Below, one piece after another: positions 18,526 to 27,146 of a DNA stretch of 64,000 bases. The position numbers and the translations under genes were made by a program. Numbering within the stretch: position 1 is the stretch's first letter; every line of letters begins with the position of its first letter. This stretch comes from Pseudomonas sp. R-28-1W-6 (GTDB lineage: Bacteria > Pseudomonadota > Gammaproteobacteria > Pseudomonadales > Pseudomonadaceae): NCBI RefSeq assembly GCF_009799925.1, contig NZ_WELK01000004.1, positions 310,001 through 374,000 of the forward strand, given 5' to 3'. A model generated the notes under the pieces. That model was given only the letters and a program-made list of their open reading frames with translations, was not told the origin of the DNA and searched no databases.

Positions 18526-19668
18526 ATGAGCAGCACCTTTCACATCGGCTTGATCATCAACCCCCTGGCCGGCCTGGGTGGGGCCGCCGCGCTCAAGGGC
18601 AGCGACGGGGTGGCCGCTGAGGCCCTGGCGCGCGGCGCCGAGCCGCGCGCCGCCGAGCGCACGCGGATTGCCCTGGAATGCCTGCGGCCGGTGGCCGGGC
18701 GCCTGCAGTTCCTCAGCTTTCCCGGGGCGATGGGCGCCGATCTGCTCGGCGAGCTGGGCTATGCCCACCGCGTGCTGGGCGATCTGGGCGAGGGCACGAC
18801 CAGCGCCGCCGATACCCAACGTGCCGTGCAGGCCCTGCAGGACGCCGGCTGTGCGCTGATCCTGTTCGCCGGCGGCGACGGCACCGCCCGCGACATCTGC
18901 GCCGCGGTGCGCGAGGACCAGCCGGTGCTGGGCATCCCGGCCGGGGTGAAGATCCATTCCGGGGTCTACGCCATCAGCCCGCGCGCCGCCGGCGAACTGG
19001 CCCGGCGCCTGGTCGAAGGCGGCCTGGTGCGCCTGGCCAGCGGCGAGGTGCGCGACCTCGACGAGGCGGCGCTGCGCGACGGCAAGCTCAGCGCGCGCTG
19101 GTACGGCGAGCTGACGGTGCCGGTGGAAGGCAGCTTCATGCAGCACGTCAAGCAGGCCGGCATGGAATCCGAGGAGCTGGTGCTGGTCGACCTGGCCGAC
19201 TGGCTGCAGGAAAGCTGGGAACCTGGCGTGCGCTACGTCTTCGGCCCCGGCTCGACCCTGCACGGCCTGGCGCAGAACCTCGGCCTGCAGACCAGCCTGC
19301 TCGGCGTCGACGTGATCGAGAACGGCGTGGTGCTGGCCCGCGACGTGACCGAGGCGCAGCTGTACGAGCTGGTCGCTGAGCATCCGGCGCGCCTGCTGGT
19401 CACCGCCATCGGCGGCCAGGGCCATATCATCGGCCGCGGCAACCAGCAGATCAGCCCGCGGGTGCTGCGCGCCATCGGCCTGGAACACCTGCGGGTGATC
19501 GCCACCAAGCGCAAGCTCGGTACCCTGGAGGGCCGCCCGTTGCTGGTGGACAGCGGTGAGCCGGCGCTGGACGAGGCCTTCCCCGATGCGGTTCGGGTGT
19601 GGGCGGGGTACAAGGAAGAGCTGCTCTATCCCGTGGGGTGGGCAGACCCGGCACGACAGGAGGATTGA
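18526..19668 (+). CDS. ATP-NAD kinase family protein (COG3199-like)
   Basis: 380-aa cytoplasmic protein of the NAD-kinase/AcoX superfamily. The start at 18526 has CAGGAG 5 bases upstream. The nucleotide-binding GGDGT motif is at LFAGGDGTARDI, with an N-terminal IGLIINPLAGLGG. The C-terminal part (FGPGSTLHGLAQNL, LGVDVIENG, IGGQGHIIGRGNQQISPRV) is typical of the longer AcoX-like branch, not of short NadK. It may phosphorylate NAD or a related nucleotide; I would not name it nadK. The DUF1287 gene starts on the base after its stop, suggesting an operon. Confidence 0.85.
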   Translation: MSSTFHIGLIINPLAGLGGAAALKGSDGVAAEALARGAEPRAAERTRIALECLRPVAGRLQFLSFPGAMGADLLGELGYAHRVLGDLGEGTTSAADTQRAVQALQDAGCALILFAGGDGTARDICAAVREDQPVLGIPAGVKIHSGVYAISPRAAGELARRLVEGGLVRLASGEVRDLDEAALRDGKLSARWYGELTVPVEGSFMQHVKQAGMESEELVLVDLADWLQESWEPGVRYVFGPGSTLHGLAQNLGLQTSLLGVDVIENGVVLARDVTEAQLYELVAEHPARLLVTAIGGQGHIIGRGNQQISPRVLRAIGLEHLRVIATKRKLGTLEGRPLLVDSGEPALDEAFPDAVRVWAGYKEELLYPVGWADPARQED

Positions 19669-20295
19669 ATGGGCCAGGGTTGCACATGGATTGAGCACTA
19701 TCGGGCATTGCAGCGCGCCGTTCTGGTCTGTCTGTGCCTGTGCCTGTGCCTGGCGCTGCCGGCCTGGGCGCAGCCGATCCAGCCGCAACAGCTGGTCAGC
19801 GCGGCGCGCCAGCAGGTCGGCGTGACCCTGGGCTACGACCCGGTCTATCGCCGGCTCGACTATCCCGGCGGCGACGTGCCGCTGGCCACCGGGGTGTGCA
19901 CCGATGTGCTGATCCGCGCCCTGCGCGCCCAGGGCCTGGATCTGCAGCAGGCGGTGCACGAGGATATGCGCGCACATTTCTCCGCCTACCCGCAGAGCTG
20001 GGGGCTGAAGCGCCCGGACCGCAATATCGACCACCGCCGGGTGCCCAACCTGATGACTTGGCTGCGCCGCCAGGGCCTGGCCCGGCCTTCCAGCGCTGCG
20101 GCTTCGGCCTATCTGGCCGGCGACGTGGTGACCTGGGACCTGGGCAACGGCCTGAGCCATATCGGCATCGTCTCCGACCGCCGCACCGCCCAAGGCGTAC
20201 CGCTGATCCTGCACAACATCGGCCGCGGCACCCGGGAAGAGGACATCCTGTTCGCCTTCAAGGTGACCGGGCATTACCGCTTTGCCAGCCGCTGA
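19669..20295 (+). CDS. DUF1287 domain protein, exported
   Basis: 208-aa protein directly following the NAD-kinase-like gene, with ACAGGAGG just before its ATG. A hydrophobic Leu/Cys-rich segment (about residues 17-33, ending LPAWAQ) looks like a signal peptide, so the body is probably periplasmic. The rest matches DUF1287: LGYDPVYRRLDYPGGDVP, GVCTDVLIRALR (Cys of a likely NlpC/P60-like papain-fold), DHRRVPNL, and SHIGIVSDRR with His. The Cys-His pair suggests a peptidase or amidase, perhaps on peptidoglycan; this is inference. The signal segment is encoded in part by a short tandem repeat. Confidence 0.85.
   Translation: MGQGCTWIEHYRALQRAVLVCLCLCLCLALPAWAQPIQPQQLVSAARQQVGVTLGYDPVYRRLDYPGGDVPLATGVCTDVLIRALRAQGLDLQQAVHEDMRAHFSAYPQSWGLKRPDRNIDHRRVPNLMTWLRRQGLARPSSAAASAYLAGDVVTWDLGNGLSHIGIVSDRRTAQGVPLILHNIGRGTREEDILFAFKVTGHYRFASR
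19732..19749 (+). repeat. Triple CTGTGC tandem repeat inside the DUF1287 signal region
   Basis: Three perfect copies of the hexamer CTGTGC encode alternating Leu-Cys residues in the hydrophobic signal segment of the DUF1287 protein. Because the unit is six bases, slippage would add or remove two residues without changing frame. Confidence 0.8.
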
Positions 20296-20334
20296 TTGGG
20301 CTAGCATGCAGGCAACACGGCCAAGGAATGCGCG

Positions 20335-20769
20335 ATGACAGGCAACCGGTTTCCACCCCATATCCAGCCCGCCGAGCGGGTGGTGCTGTTCGACGGCGTC
20401 TGCCGGTTGTGCAACGGCTGGGCGAAGTTCCTCATTCGCCATGACCGCGAGCGGCGCTTTCGCCTGTGTTCGGTGCAGTCGGCGGAGGGCCAGGCGATCC
20501 TGCAGTGGTTCGGCCTGCCGACCGGGCATTTCGACACCATGGCCTATGTCGAGGGCGCCGAGCTGTTCGTCCGCTCCACGGCACTGCTGCGCATCCTCGC
20601 CCAGCTGCCAGCTCCCTGGCGCCTGCTGGCCGGGTTGCGCCTGATCCCGCGAGCGCTGCGCGACTGGGGTTACGACCGCATCGCGCTGAACCGCTACCGC
20701 CTGTTCGGGCGCCATGACAGCTGCCTGCTGCCGTCGGCCGACCATGCGCGGCGTTTCCTGCATGATTGA
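20335..20769 (+). CDS. DCC-family thiol-disulfide oxidoreductase-like protein (DUF393)
   Basis: 144-aa protein with the DUF393 signature: VVLFDGVCRLCNGWAKFLIRHD, in which D-G-x-C-x-x-C gives the family its DCC name. Then FRLCSVQSAEGQ, and a C-terminal RYRLFGRHDSCLLPS typical of the family. Predicted thioredoxin-like fold; soluble or membrane-associated. No biochemical role is established. The ATG of the DoxX-like gene overlaps its stop by 8 bases, so the two are translationally coupled. No clear ribosome site is seen beyond AAGGAA at 20322-20327. Confidence 0.88.
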   Translation: MTGNRFPPHIQPAERVVLFDGVCRLCNGWAKFLIRHDRERRFRLCSVQSAEGQAILQWFGLPTGHFDTMAYVEGAELFVRSTALLRILAQLPAPWRLLAGLRLIPRALRDWGYDRIALNRYRLFGRHDSCLLPSADHARRFLHD

Positions 20770-21163
20770 GCCGCGCCTGCAGCAGATCGCCCTGTTGGCC
20801 CGTGTGGCGCTAGCGCTGATGTTCGTCTGGCACGGCCTGGTGCCGAAGATCCTCTGGCTCAGCCCCGACGAGGTGGCGATGATCCAGGCCCATGGCTTCC
20901 ACTCGGTCGCGCCGATCGCGCAGCTGGCCGGGCTGGGCGAGATCGCCCTGGGCCTGTTGCTGGTGCTGCTGCGCCGCCAGCGCTGGCCGTTGCTGCTGGT
21001 GGCCGCGGTATTGCTGGGGCTGCTGCTTGATGTGGCGTGGTTCAGCCCCCATCTGTTGTTCCAGGCCTTCAATCCGCTGTCGACCAATCTGGCGGGGCTG
21101 GCGCTGTGCCTGCTGGCCTGGTTGGCGGAGAAACCGTTGCCCGGTCCGCTTCAACCCCACTGA
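20762..21163 (+). CDS. DoxX-like small membrane protein
   Basis: 133-aa protein with four hydrophobic helices: ALLARVALALMFVWHGLVPKIL, the helix around LAGLGEIALGLLLVLL, WPLLLVAAVLLGLLLDV and LAGLALCLLAWLA. The layout, with a His in the first helix and a short loop (LSPDEVAMIQAHGF), matches the DoxX-like/SURF4-related family. DoxX proteins are linked to thiol or quinone redox at the membrane; the overlap with the DCC thioredoxin-like gene fits a membrane redox pair. Function not demonstrated. Confidence 0.82.
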   Translation: MIEPRLQQIALLARVALALMFVWHGLVPKILWLSPDEVAMIQAHGFHSVAPIAQLAGLGEIALGLLLVLLRRQRWPLLLVAAVLLGLLLDVAWFSPHLLFQAFNPLSTNLAGLALCLLAWLAEKPLPGPLQPH

Positions 21164-21195
21164 TTCCGGGCCGCTGGCCTGTCTGCGAGTGCCGC

Positions 21196-22974
21196 ATGCC
21201 GTCGATCCTGTCCACCCGTCAGCGTACCGCCCTGCGCATGGCCGCCCGCTTCGTCGCGCCCTACCGCTGGCGGGTGATCAGCGCCTTGCTGGCGCTGATG
21301 TTCACCGCCGCCGTCACCCTGTCCATGGGCCAGGGCATCCGCCTGCTGGTCGACCAGGGCCTGGCCACCCAGTCGCAGCAGGCATTGAACCAGTCCATCG
21401 GGCTGTTCTTCGCCCTGGTGCTGGCCCTGGCGGTCGGCACCTTCACCCGTTTCTACCTGGTGTCATGGATCGGCGAGCGCTTCGTCGCCGATATCCGCAA
21501 GCGGGTGTTCAACCACCTGATCGAGCTGCATCCGGGCTTCTACGAGAGCAACCGCGCCTCGGAAATCCAGTCGCGGCTGACCGCCGACACCACCCTGCTG
21601 CAGACCGTGATAGGCTCGTCGCTGTCGATGGCGCTGCGCAACATCATCATGATGCTCGGCGGCATCGTCCTGCTGTTCGTCACCAACCCCAAGCTCAGCG
21701 CCATCGTCATAGTCGCCTTGCCGCTGGTGGTGGCGCCGATCCTGATCTTCGGTCGGCGGGTGCGCGCGCTGTCGCGGCAGACCCAGGACCGCGTGGCCGA
21801 TGTCGGCAGCTATGTCGGCGAGACCCTCGGCCAGATCAAGACCGTGCAGGCCTACAACCACCAGGCCCAGGACAAGACCCGCTTCGGCCAGACGGTGGAG
21901 GCGGCGTTCGACACCGCGCGCAAGCGCATCAAGCAGCGCGCCTGGCTGATCACGGTGGTCATCGTCCTGGTGCTCGGCGCGGTCGGGGTGATGCTCTGGG
22001 TCGGCGGCATGGACGTGATCGCCGGGAAGATTTCCGGTGGCGACCTGGCCGCCTTCGTGTTCTACAGCCTGATCGTCGGCATGGCCTTCGGTGCGGTCAG
22101 CGAGGTGATCGGCGAGCTGCAGAGCGCCGCCGGCGCCGCCGAGCGCATCGCCGAACTGCTGCAGACGGAGAATGCCATCACCGCGCCGAGCGCCGACCTG
22201 CAGCACCTGCCGGCCCGCATCAGCGGCGCCCTGGAGCTGCAGGCGCTGCGTTTCGCCTACCCGTCGCGACCGGGGCACTTCGCCGTGGATGGCATCAGCC
22301 TCAAGGTGCGCGCCGGCGAGACCCTGGCCCTGGTCGGGCCGTCGGGGGCCGGCAAGTCGACCCTGTTCGACCTGCTGCTGCGCTTCTTCGACCCGCAACA
22401 GGGGCGCATCCTGGTCGAGGGCGTGGCCATCGACCGGCTCGATCCGGCCGACCTGCGCCGCTGCTTCGCCCTGGTCTCGCAGAATCCGGCGCTGTTCTAC
22501 GGCACGGTGGAAGACAACCTGCGCTATGGCAAGCCTGAGGCCAGCCAGGCCGAGGTCGAGGCGGCGGCGCGCGCGGCGCATGCCCATGAGTTTATCCAGC
22601 GCCTGCCGCAGGGTTACCAGACCCATCTGGGCGATGCCGGTCTGGGTCTGTCCGGCGGCCAGCGTCAGCGCCTGGCGATTGCCCGCGCGCTGCTGGTGGA
22701 TGCGCCGATCCTGCTGCTGGACGAGGCCACCAGCGCCCTCGATGCGGAAAGCGAACACCTGATCCAGCAGGCCCTGCCGACCCTGATGCAGGGCCGCACC
22801 ACCCTGGTGATTGCCCACCGCCTGGCCACGGTGAAGAGTGCCGACCGCATCGCGGTGATCGAACAGGGTAGGCTGGTGGCCATCGGCAGCCATAACGAAC
22901 TGGTGGCGAGCAACCCGCTGTATGCGCGGCTGGCCGAACTGCAGTTCAATAGCGACAGCAATGACGCGGACTGA
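21196..22974 (+). CDS. ABC transporter, fused permease-ATPase (MsbA/ABCB type)
   Basis: 592-aa half-transporter. The start at 21196 (MPSILSTRQRTALRM) gives a normal length; upstream frame is atypical. Residues about 15-320 hold six transmembrane helices (type 1 exporter fold); about 345-592 are the nucleotide-binding domain with Walker A GPSGAGKST, signature LSGGQRQRLAIARAL, Walker B ILLLDEATSALD and the H-loop VIAHRLAT. Homodimeric exporters of this type move lipids, peptides or drugs; substrate unknown. The ribosome site is weak. Followed closely by the saccharopine-dehydrogenase-like gene. Confidence 0.93.
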   Translation: MPSILSTRQRTALRMAARFVAPYRWRVISALLALMFTAAVTLSMGQGIRLLVDQGLATQSQQALNQSIGLFFALVLALAVGTFTRFYLVSWIGERFVADIRKRVFNHLIELHPGFYESNRASEIQSRLTADTTLLQTVIGSSLSMALRNIIMMLGGIVLLFVTNPKLSAIVIVALPLVVAPILIFGRRVRALSRQTQDRVADVGSYVGETLGQIKTVQAYNHQAQDKTRFGQTVEAAFDTARKRIKQRAWLITVVIVLVLGAVGVMLWVGGMDVIAGKISGGDLAAFVFYSLIVGMAFGAVSEVIGELQSAAGAAERIAELLQTENAITAPSADLQHLPARISGALELQALRFAYPSRPGHFAVDGISLKVRAGETLALVGPSGAGKSTLFDLLLRFFDPQQGRILVEGVAIDRLDPADLRRCFALVSQNPALFYGTVEDNLRYGKPEASQAEVEAAARAAHAHEFIQRLPQGYQTHLGDAGLGLSGGQRQRLAIARALLVDAPILLLDEATSALDAESEHLIQQALPTLMQGRTTLVIAHRLATVKSADRIAVIEQGRLVAIGSHNELVASNPLYARLAELQFNSDSNDAD

Positions 22975-22990
22975 ACAGGGAGCAGGGCCG

Positions 22991-24109
22991 GTGGCTGAGA
23001 GGGATTTCACGGTGGTGGTGCTGGGCGGCTACGGCAATTTCGGCACGGTGATCGTTCGGCGCCTGCGCGGCATCGCCGGCATCCGCGTGTGGGTGGCCGG
23101 GCGCGACCTGGCCAAGGCCGAGGCCCTGGCGGCAGAGACCGGCAGCCAGGCGGTGTGCCTGGACATGAACCAGGCCGATCTGGCCGAGCGTTTGCGCGAG
23201 CTGGGCGCGCAGCTGCTGATCTCCACCGCCGGGCCGTTCCAGAGCCAGGACTACCGGGTGGCCCGGGCCTGCATCGCGGCCGGGGCGCACTACGTCGACC
23301 TGGCCGATGCGCGTGCGTTCGTCTGCGGCATCAGCGAGCTGGATCAGGCCGCGCAGGCCGCCGGGGTTCTGGTGTGCGGCGGCGCCAGCTCGGTGCCGGC
23401 GCTCAGCGCGGCGGTGATCGACCAGCTGCTGCCGCGCTTCAGTCGCCTGGACGGCATCTGGCACGGCATCAGCTCCTCGGAGAAGACGCCGGGCGTATCG
23501 ACCCTGGCCGCGGTGCTCGACTACTGCGGCAAACCCTTCCCGCAGTGGCGTGATGGCGCGTGGCAGACGGTGTACGGCTGGCAAGACCTGAGTGCCCATG
23601 ATTTCCCGGCGCCGCTGGGGCGGCGCTGGGTGATCAATTGCGATATTCCCGACCTGCAGCTGTTTCCCACGCGCTATCCGGGCGTGCAGTCGGTGCGCTT
23701 CTCCGCCGGTGTCGGGTTGCGCCTGACCCAGTTCGGCACCTGGCTGCTGTCCTGGCTGGTGCGCGCCGGCCTGCTGCGCAGCGCGGTGCCGCTGGCGGCC
23801 CGGCTGCGCCGGGGCGCGGTGCTGCTGGAGCCGTTCGGCGACGGCCTGAGCGGCATGTTCGTGCGCCTGCAGGGGCTGGACCCGGACGGGCGGGCGCAGA
23901 CCCTGTGCTGGGACATCCAGGCGCTGCACAACGACGGGCCGAACATTCCCTGCATGGCCGCGGTCGCCCTGGCGCGCAAGCTGGCGGCCGGCAGCCTGGC
24001 GGCACGGGGTGCGCAGCCCTGCGTCGGCCTGTTGTCGCTGGACGAGTACCTGCGCGAGCTGGACGGGCTGGCGGTCAGCAGCGCGGTGCGCGAGCTGCCG
24101 GCGCCCTAG
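22991..24109 (+). CDS. Saccharopine dehydrogenase-like NAD(P) oxidoreductase
   Basis: Rossmann-fold protein of the saccharopine dehydrogenase-like (SCCPDH) group. The nucleotide motif is VVVLGGYGNFGTVIVRRL; then VWVAGRDLAKAEAL, LISTAGPFQSQDY and AGAHYVDLADAR, all typical. The GTG at 22991 is preferred because GGGAG lies 8-12 bases upstream, giving 372 aa; an in-frame ATG at 22961 would overlap the ABC gene by 14 bases and lacks a ribosome site. A moderately hydrophobic segment around residues 250-280 may contact membrane. Substrate unknown; not lysine biosynthesis by context. Confidence 0.85.
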   Translation: MAERDFTVVVLGGYGNFGTVIVRRLRGIAGIRVWVAGRDLAKAEALAAETGSQAVCLDMNQADLAERLRELGAQLLISTAGPFQSQDYRVARACIAAGAHYVDLADARAFVCGISELDQAAQAAGVLVCGGASSVPALSAAVIDQLLPRFSRLDGIWHGISSSEKTPGVSTLAAVLDYCGKPFPQWRDGAWQTVYGWQDLSAHDFPAPLGRRWVINCDIPDLQLFPTRYPGVQSVRFSAGVGLRLTQFGTWLLSWLVRAGLLRSAVPLAARLRRGAVLLEPFGDGLSGMFVRLQGLDPDGRAQTLCWDIQALHNDGPNIPCMAAVALARKLAAGSLAARGAQPCVGLLSLDEYLRELDGLAVSSAVRELPAP

Positions 24110-24122
24110 GCAGCGCTTGTCG

Positions 24123-24151
24123 GCCTGGAAGCGGGGTTCAGGCTTCCAGGC
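24123..24151. terminator. Hairpin between convergent genes
   Basis: GCCTGGAAGC (24123-24132) pairs perfectly with GCTTCCAGGC (24142-24151) around a 9-base loop that contains the rhtA-like stop codon. It lies 14 bases past the stop of the oxidoreductase gene. No T-run; probable bidirectional barrier. Confidence 0.6.
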
Positions 24152-25022
24152 GCCGTGACGCTACCTTGGGCTTGATGGTCGCCGCCGCGCCAGCCGAGGC
24201 GAGGATGATGGCGCCGATGGCCAGCCACTGGTGCGCGGTCAGGCGCTCGCCGAGGAACAGCAGCCCGGAAAGGGCGGCAATCGCCGGTTCCATGCTCATC
24301 AGGGTGCTGAACGTACGCGCCGGCAGGCGGGTCAGGGCGATCATCTCCAGCGAGTAGGGCAGCGCCGACGACAGCACGGCGACGGCCAGCGCCACCGGCA
24401 GCAGGTCGAGGGAGAACAGCGCCCCTCCCGCGCTGTACAGGCCCACCGGGGTCACCAGCAGCGCCGCGACCAGGGTACCCAGCGCCACGGTATGTGCGCC
24501 GTGTGCGGCGCCGGCCTTCTGCCCGAAGATGATGTACAGCGCCCAGCACAGCCCGGCCGCCAGGGCCAGGGCCATGCCCAGCGGGTCGAGCGGGGCGGCG
24601 GACTGCTGGGTCGGCAGCAGCAGCCAGATACCGAATACCGCCATGGCGATCCACACGAAGTCGAGCAGCCGGCGCGAGGAGAGCAGCGCCAGGCCCAGGG
24701 GGCCGGTGAACTCCAGGGCCACGGCGATACCCAGCGGAATGGTCTTGATCGACATGTAGAACAGCAGGTTCATGCCGCCCAGGGCCAGGCCGTAGCCCAG
24801 CAGCGAGCGGCAGGAGGCCAGGCTCAGGCGCGCCCGCCAGGGGCGCATGATCAGGGTCAGGATGATGGCGCCGAAGCACAGTCGCAGCGCGGTGGTGCCT
24901 TCGGCGCCGACCAGCGGGAACAGGCTCTTGGCCAGGGAGGCGCCGCCCTGGATGGAGGTCATCGCCACCAGCAGCAGGGCGACGGGCAGGATGATCTGGC
25001 TGAACGGATGGGCGCGAGGCAT
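24138..25022 (-). CDS. rhtA: EamA/RhtA-type amino acid exporter
   Basis: 294-aa inner-membrane protein with ten hydrophobic helices in two EamA halves, of the DMT superfamily. MTSIQGGASLAKSLFPLVGAEG, MNLLFYMSIKTIPLGIAVALE and TRLPARTFSTLMSMEPAIAAL resemble RhtA, the threonine/homoserine exporter of E. coli. Transport of homoserine and threonine is likely by family, not proven here. Monocistronic on the reverse strand; the next reverse gene upstream, ppnP, ends with its own terminator. Confidence 0.85.
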   Translation of the reverse strand: MPRAHPFSQIILPVALLLVAMTSIQGGASLAKSLFPLVGAEGTTALRLCFGAIILTLIMRPWRARLSLASCRSLLGYGLALGGMNLLFYMSIKTIPLGIAVALEFTGPLGLALLSSRRLLDFVWIAMAVFGIWLLLPTQQSAAPLDPLGMALALAAGLCWALYIIFGQKAGAAHGAHTVALGTLVAALLVTPVGLYSAGGALFSLDLLPVALAVAVLSSALPYSLEMIALTRLPARTFSTLMSMEPAIAALSGLLFLGERLTAHQWLAIGAIILASAGAAATIKPKVASRRLEA

Positions 25023-25063
25023 GACGGGTTCCGCAGGGTCGGGAATAGACAGAGGCTTAAATG

Positions 25064-25089
25064 AAAAAACCGGCCACCAGGGCCGGTTT
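25064..25089 (-). terminator. Intrinsic terminator of ppnP
   Basis: AAACCGGCC (25067-25075) and GGCCGGTTT (25081-25089) form a stem around ACCAG; on the reverse strand it is followed by six T residues (25064-25069). It lies 18 bases past the ppnP stop. Confidence 0.88.
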
Positions 25090-25106
25090 CTCTGCCGCCG
25101 CGGCGC

Positions 25107-25388
25107 TTAGCGATATTCGCAGAGGTAGGCGGTGTCGACGGCGACCTTGAGCTGGAACTTGCTGTTGCCCGGCACGGTGAACTGGCTGCCGGCGGCGAAA
25201 GTTTCCCAGTTGTCGCTGCCCGGCAGCTTGACGGTCAGGGCGCCGGCGACCACGTGCATGATCTCCAGCTGGCTGGTGCCGAATTCGTATTCGCCGGGAG
25301 CCATGACGCCGACAGTGGCCGGGCCTTCGCTCATGGCGAAGCCGATGGATTTGACGGTGCCGTCGAAGTACTCGTTGACCTTGAACAT
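25107..25388 (-). CDS. ppnP: Pyrimidine/purine nucleoside phosphorylase PpnP
   Basis: 93-aa cupin-fold enzyme (formerly DUF1255/YaiE) that cleaves several nucleosides with phosphate to give free base and ribose-1-phosphate. The sequence is typical throughout: [17 protein letters not shown], the [17 protein letters not shown] turn, [16 protein letters not shown] and the C-terminal AYLCEYR. GAGGAACCCCGC stands before the ATG. It is a single-gene unit with an intrinsic terminator. Confidence 0.95.
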   Translation of the reverse strand: MFKVNEYFDGTVKSIGFAMSEGPATVGVMAPGEYEFGTSQLEIMHVVAGALTVKLPGSDNWETFAAGSQFTVPGNSKFQLKVAVDTAYLCEYR

Positions 25389-25565
25389 GCGGGGTTCCTC
25401 GAAGGGGGTGAAAAAAGGCCCGCCAGTATGCCGAAGGTGGGCGAGGGCGTCATCCGCTTTGCGGGCCCTGGCAGCGCCTAAGGCTGTTGGCGCCAGGCCG
25501 GGTGCAAGCGTGGCTGTGTCCAGGCTCGCCGTGTCGAGTCCTCTGCAGCGTGCCGGGTGCGCGGT

Positions 25566-26108
25566 CTAGTGGGCGAAGATCAGCGGCAGCAGGCGCGCGG
25601 TGTTGCGCGCGTCTTCCAGGGCGCGGTGCTGCTGGCCCTGGAAGCTCAGGCCGGCCAGCTGCAGCGCGGTGTGCAGGCCGACCGCGCGCTTGAGCTGGCG
25701 GGCTTCGGCAAAGCGCTGCTTGAGGTTGACGTGGCCGAGCCGCTCCAGGCTGCTCTGCAGGCCGTGGCGCTGCCATTCCAGCACGAACTGGCGGCGGTCG
25801 TAGTCGCCCCAGCTACCCCAGCCGGCCAGCTTGTCCCGGTAGGGGGCCAGCCAGCGTTCGAACTGCGGCCAGATCGCCGCGAGCGGCGCGGCGCTGTCGA
25901 CCTGGGCCTGGCTGATATGCGTCAGTTCGCGGCAGAAACTGGTCAGGCAGGGGCGGCGCAGCGGACGGACGAAACGCTGGAAGTGGTCCAGCTCGCGGCC
26001 GTCGGCGGCGACCAGGGTGGCGCCGATTTCGATGATTTCCATGTCTTCCACTGGCCAGCCACCCTCTTCGGTGGTGGCTTCCAGATCGATTACCAACCAA
26101 TGCGGCAT
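25566..26108 (-). CDS. DEDDh-type 3'-5' exonuclease
   Basis: 180-aa cytoplasmic protein of the RNase T/DnaQ exonuclease fold (KapD/ERI-like). The start at 26108 (MPHWLVIDLEAT) has GGAGG about 6 bases upstream; an upstream extension to 26249 is not family-like. Metal-binding residues: D8 and E10 in VIDLEAT, the second Asp in WGSWGDYDRRQF, and His/Asp in QQHRALEDARNTARLL. Substrate (RNA or DNA) is unknown. It is divergent from the beta-hydroxyacid dehydrogenase gene. The 177 bases between it and ppnP show no further gene. Confidence 0.88.
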   Translation of the reverse strand: MPHWLVIDLEATTEEGGWPVEDMEIIEIGATLVAADGRELDHFQRFVRPLRRPCLTSFCRELTHISQAQVDSAAPLAAIWPQFERWLAPYRDKLAGWGSWGDYDRRQFVLEWQRHGLQSSLERLGHVNLKQRFAEARQLKRAVGLHTALQLAGLSFQGQQHRALEDARNTARLLPLIFAH

Positions 26109-26267
26109 AGGCCCTCCGTTGCGTCCGGCCAGTATGGGAGTTCCCCGCCGTTTGGGCAAAGCCGAGCGCCTGGGACGGGCATCCGTACAGTTTTTCCGTC
26201 TCGCTGTGCTGGCCGAGCCCCCCGGGTGGCAGGCTATGCTTGAGCCCATTCAGTGTGGAGGTGAAGC

Positions 26268-27146
26268 ATGGCAAAGGTGGCGTTTATCGGGCTGGGCGTG
26301 ATGGGCTTCCCCATGGCCGGGCATCTGGCGCGGGCAGGGCATGAGGTCTGCGTGTACAACCGCTCGCCGGCCAAGGCCGAGCTGTGGCTTACCGAGTTCG
26401 CCGGCCAGTCGGCGCCGACCCCGCGCGAGGCGGCGCAGGGGGCCGAGTTGGTAATGAGCTGCGTGGGCAACGACGATGACCTGCGCAGCGTGCTGCTCGG
26501 GGCCGATGGCGCCTTCGCCGGCATGGCGCCGGGCAGCGTGCTGGTCGACCACACCACGGCTTCGGCCAATGTCGCCCGCGAACTGGCGGTGCTGGCGGCC
26601 GAGCGTGAGCTGGGCTTTCTCGATGCGCCGGTCTCCGGCGGCCAGGCCGGCGCGCAGAACGGCGCGCTGACGGTGATGGTCGGCGGTGAGGCGGTGTTCT
26701 ACGAGCGTGCGGCGCCGGTGATCGACAGCTACGCCAAGATGGTCAAGCTGATGGGGCCGGTCGGCAGCGGCCAGCTGACCAAGATGGTCAACCAGATCTG
26801 CATCGGTGGCCTGGTCCAGGGGCTGGCCGAAGCCCTGCACTTCGCCCAGTGCGCCGGCCTCGACGGGCATGCGGCGATGGAGGTGATCAGCAAGGGCGCA
26901 GCGCAATCCTGGCAGCTGGAAAACCGCCACCAGAGCATGCTGGCGGGCAAGTTCGACTTCGGTTTCGCCGTCGACTGGATGCGCAAGGACCTGTCGATCC
27001 TGCTGGACGAGGCGCGGCGCAATGGCGCGCAACTGCCGGTGACCGCCCTGGTCGACCAGTTCTACGCCGATGTCCAGGCCCTGGGCGGCGGGCGCTGGGA
27101 CACCTCCAGCCTGTTGGCGCGGCTCAAGCAGGCGCCGAGAAGCTGA
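26268..27146 (+). CDS. Beta-hydroxyacid dehydrogenase family oxidoreductase
   Basis: 292-aa NAD(P)-dependent dehydrogenase of the 3-hydroxyisobutyrate/6-phosphogluconate dehydrogenase-like family. Rossmann motif VAFIGLGVMGFPMAGHLARAG at residues 4-24, substrate motif DAPVSGGQAGAQNG at 119-132, catalytic Lys K172 in TKMVNQICIGG. GTGGAGG precedes the ATG by 7 bases. Known members act on 3-hydroxyisobutyrate, serine, tartronate semialdehyde or succinic semialdehyde; which one cannot be told. The corresponding P. aeruginosa gene, as I recall, also lies near gltA. Confidence 0.9.
   Translation: MAKVAFIGLGVMGFPMAGHLARAGHEVCVYNRSPAKAELWLTEFAGQSAPTPREAAQGAELVMSCVGNDDDLRSVLLGADGAFAGMAPGSVLVDHTTASANVARELAVLAAERELGFLDAPVSGGQAGAQNGALTVMVGGEAVFYERAAPVIDSYAKMVKLMGPVGSGQLTKMVNQICIGGLVQGLAEALHFAQCAGLDGHAAMEVISKGAAQSWQLENRHQSMLAGKFDFGFAVDWMRKDLSILLDEARRNGAQLPVTALVDQFYADVQALGGGRWDTSSLLARLKQAPRS

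Noticed and set aside
18499..21087. 862-codon reverse open frame opposite the NADK-like, DUF1287 and DCC genes
   Set aside because: Spans several well-supported forward genes with good ribosome sites, and lacks any protein motif.
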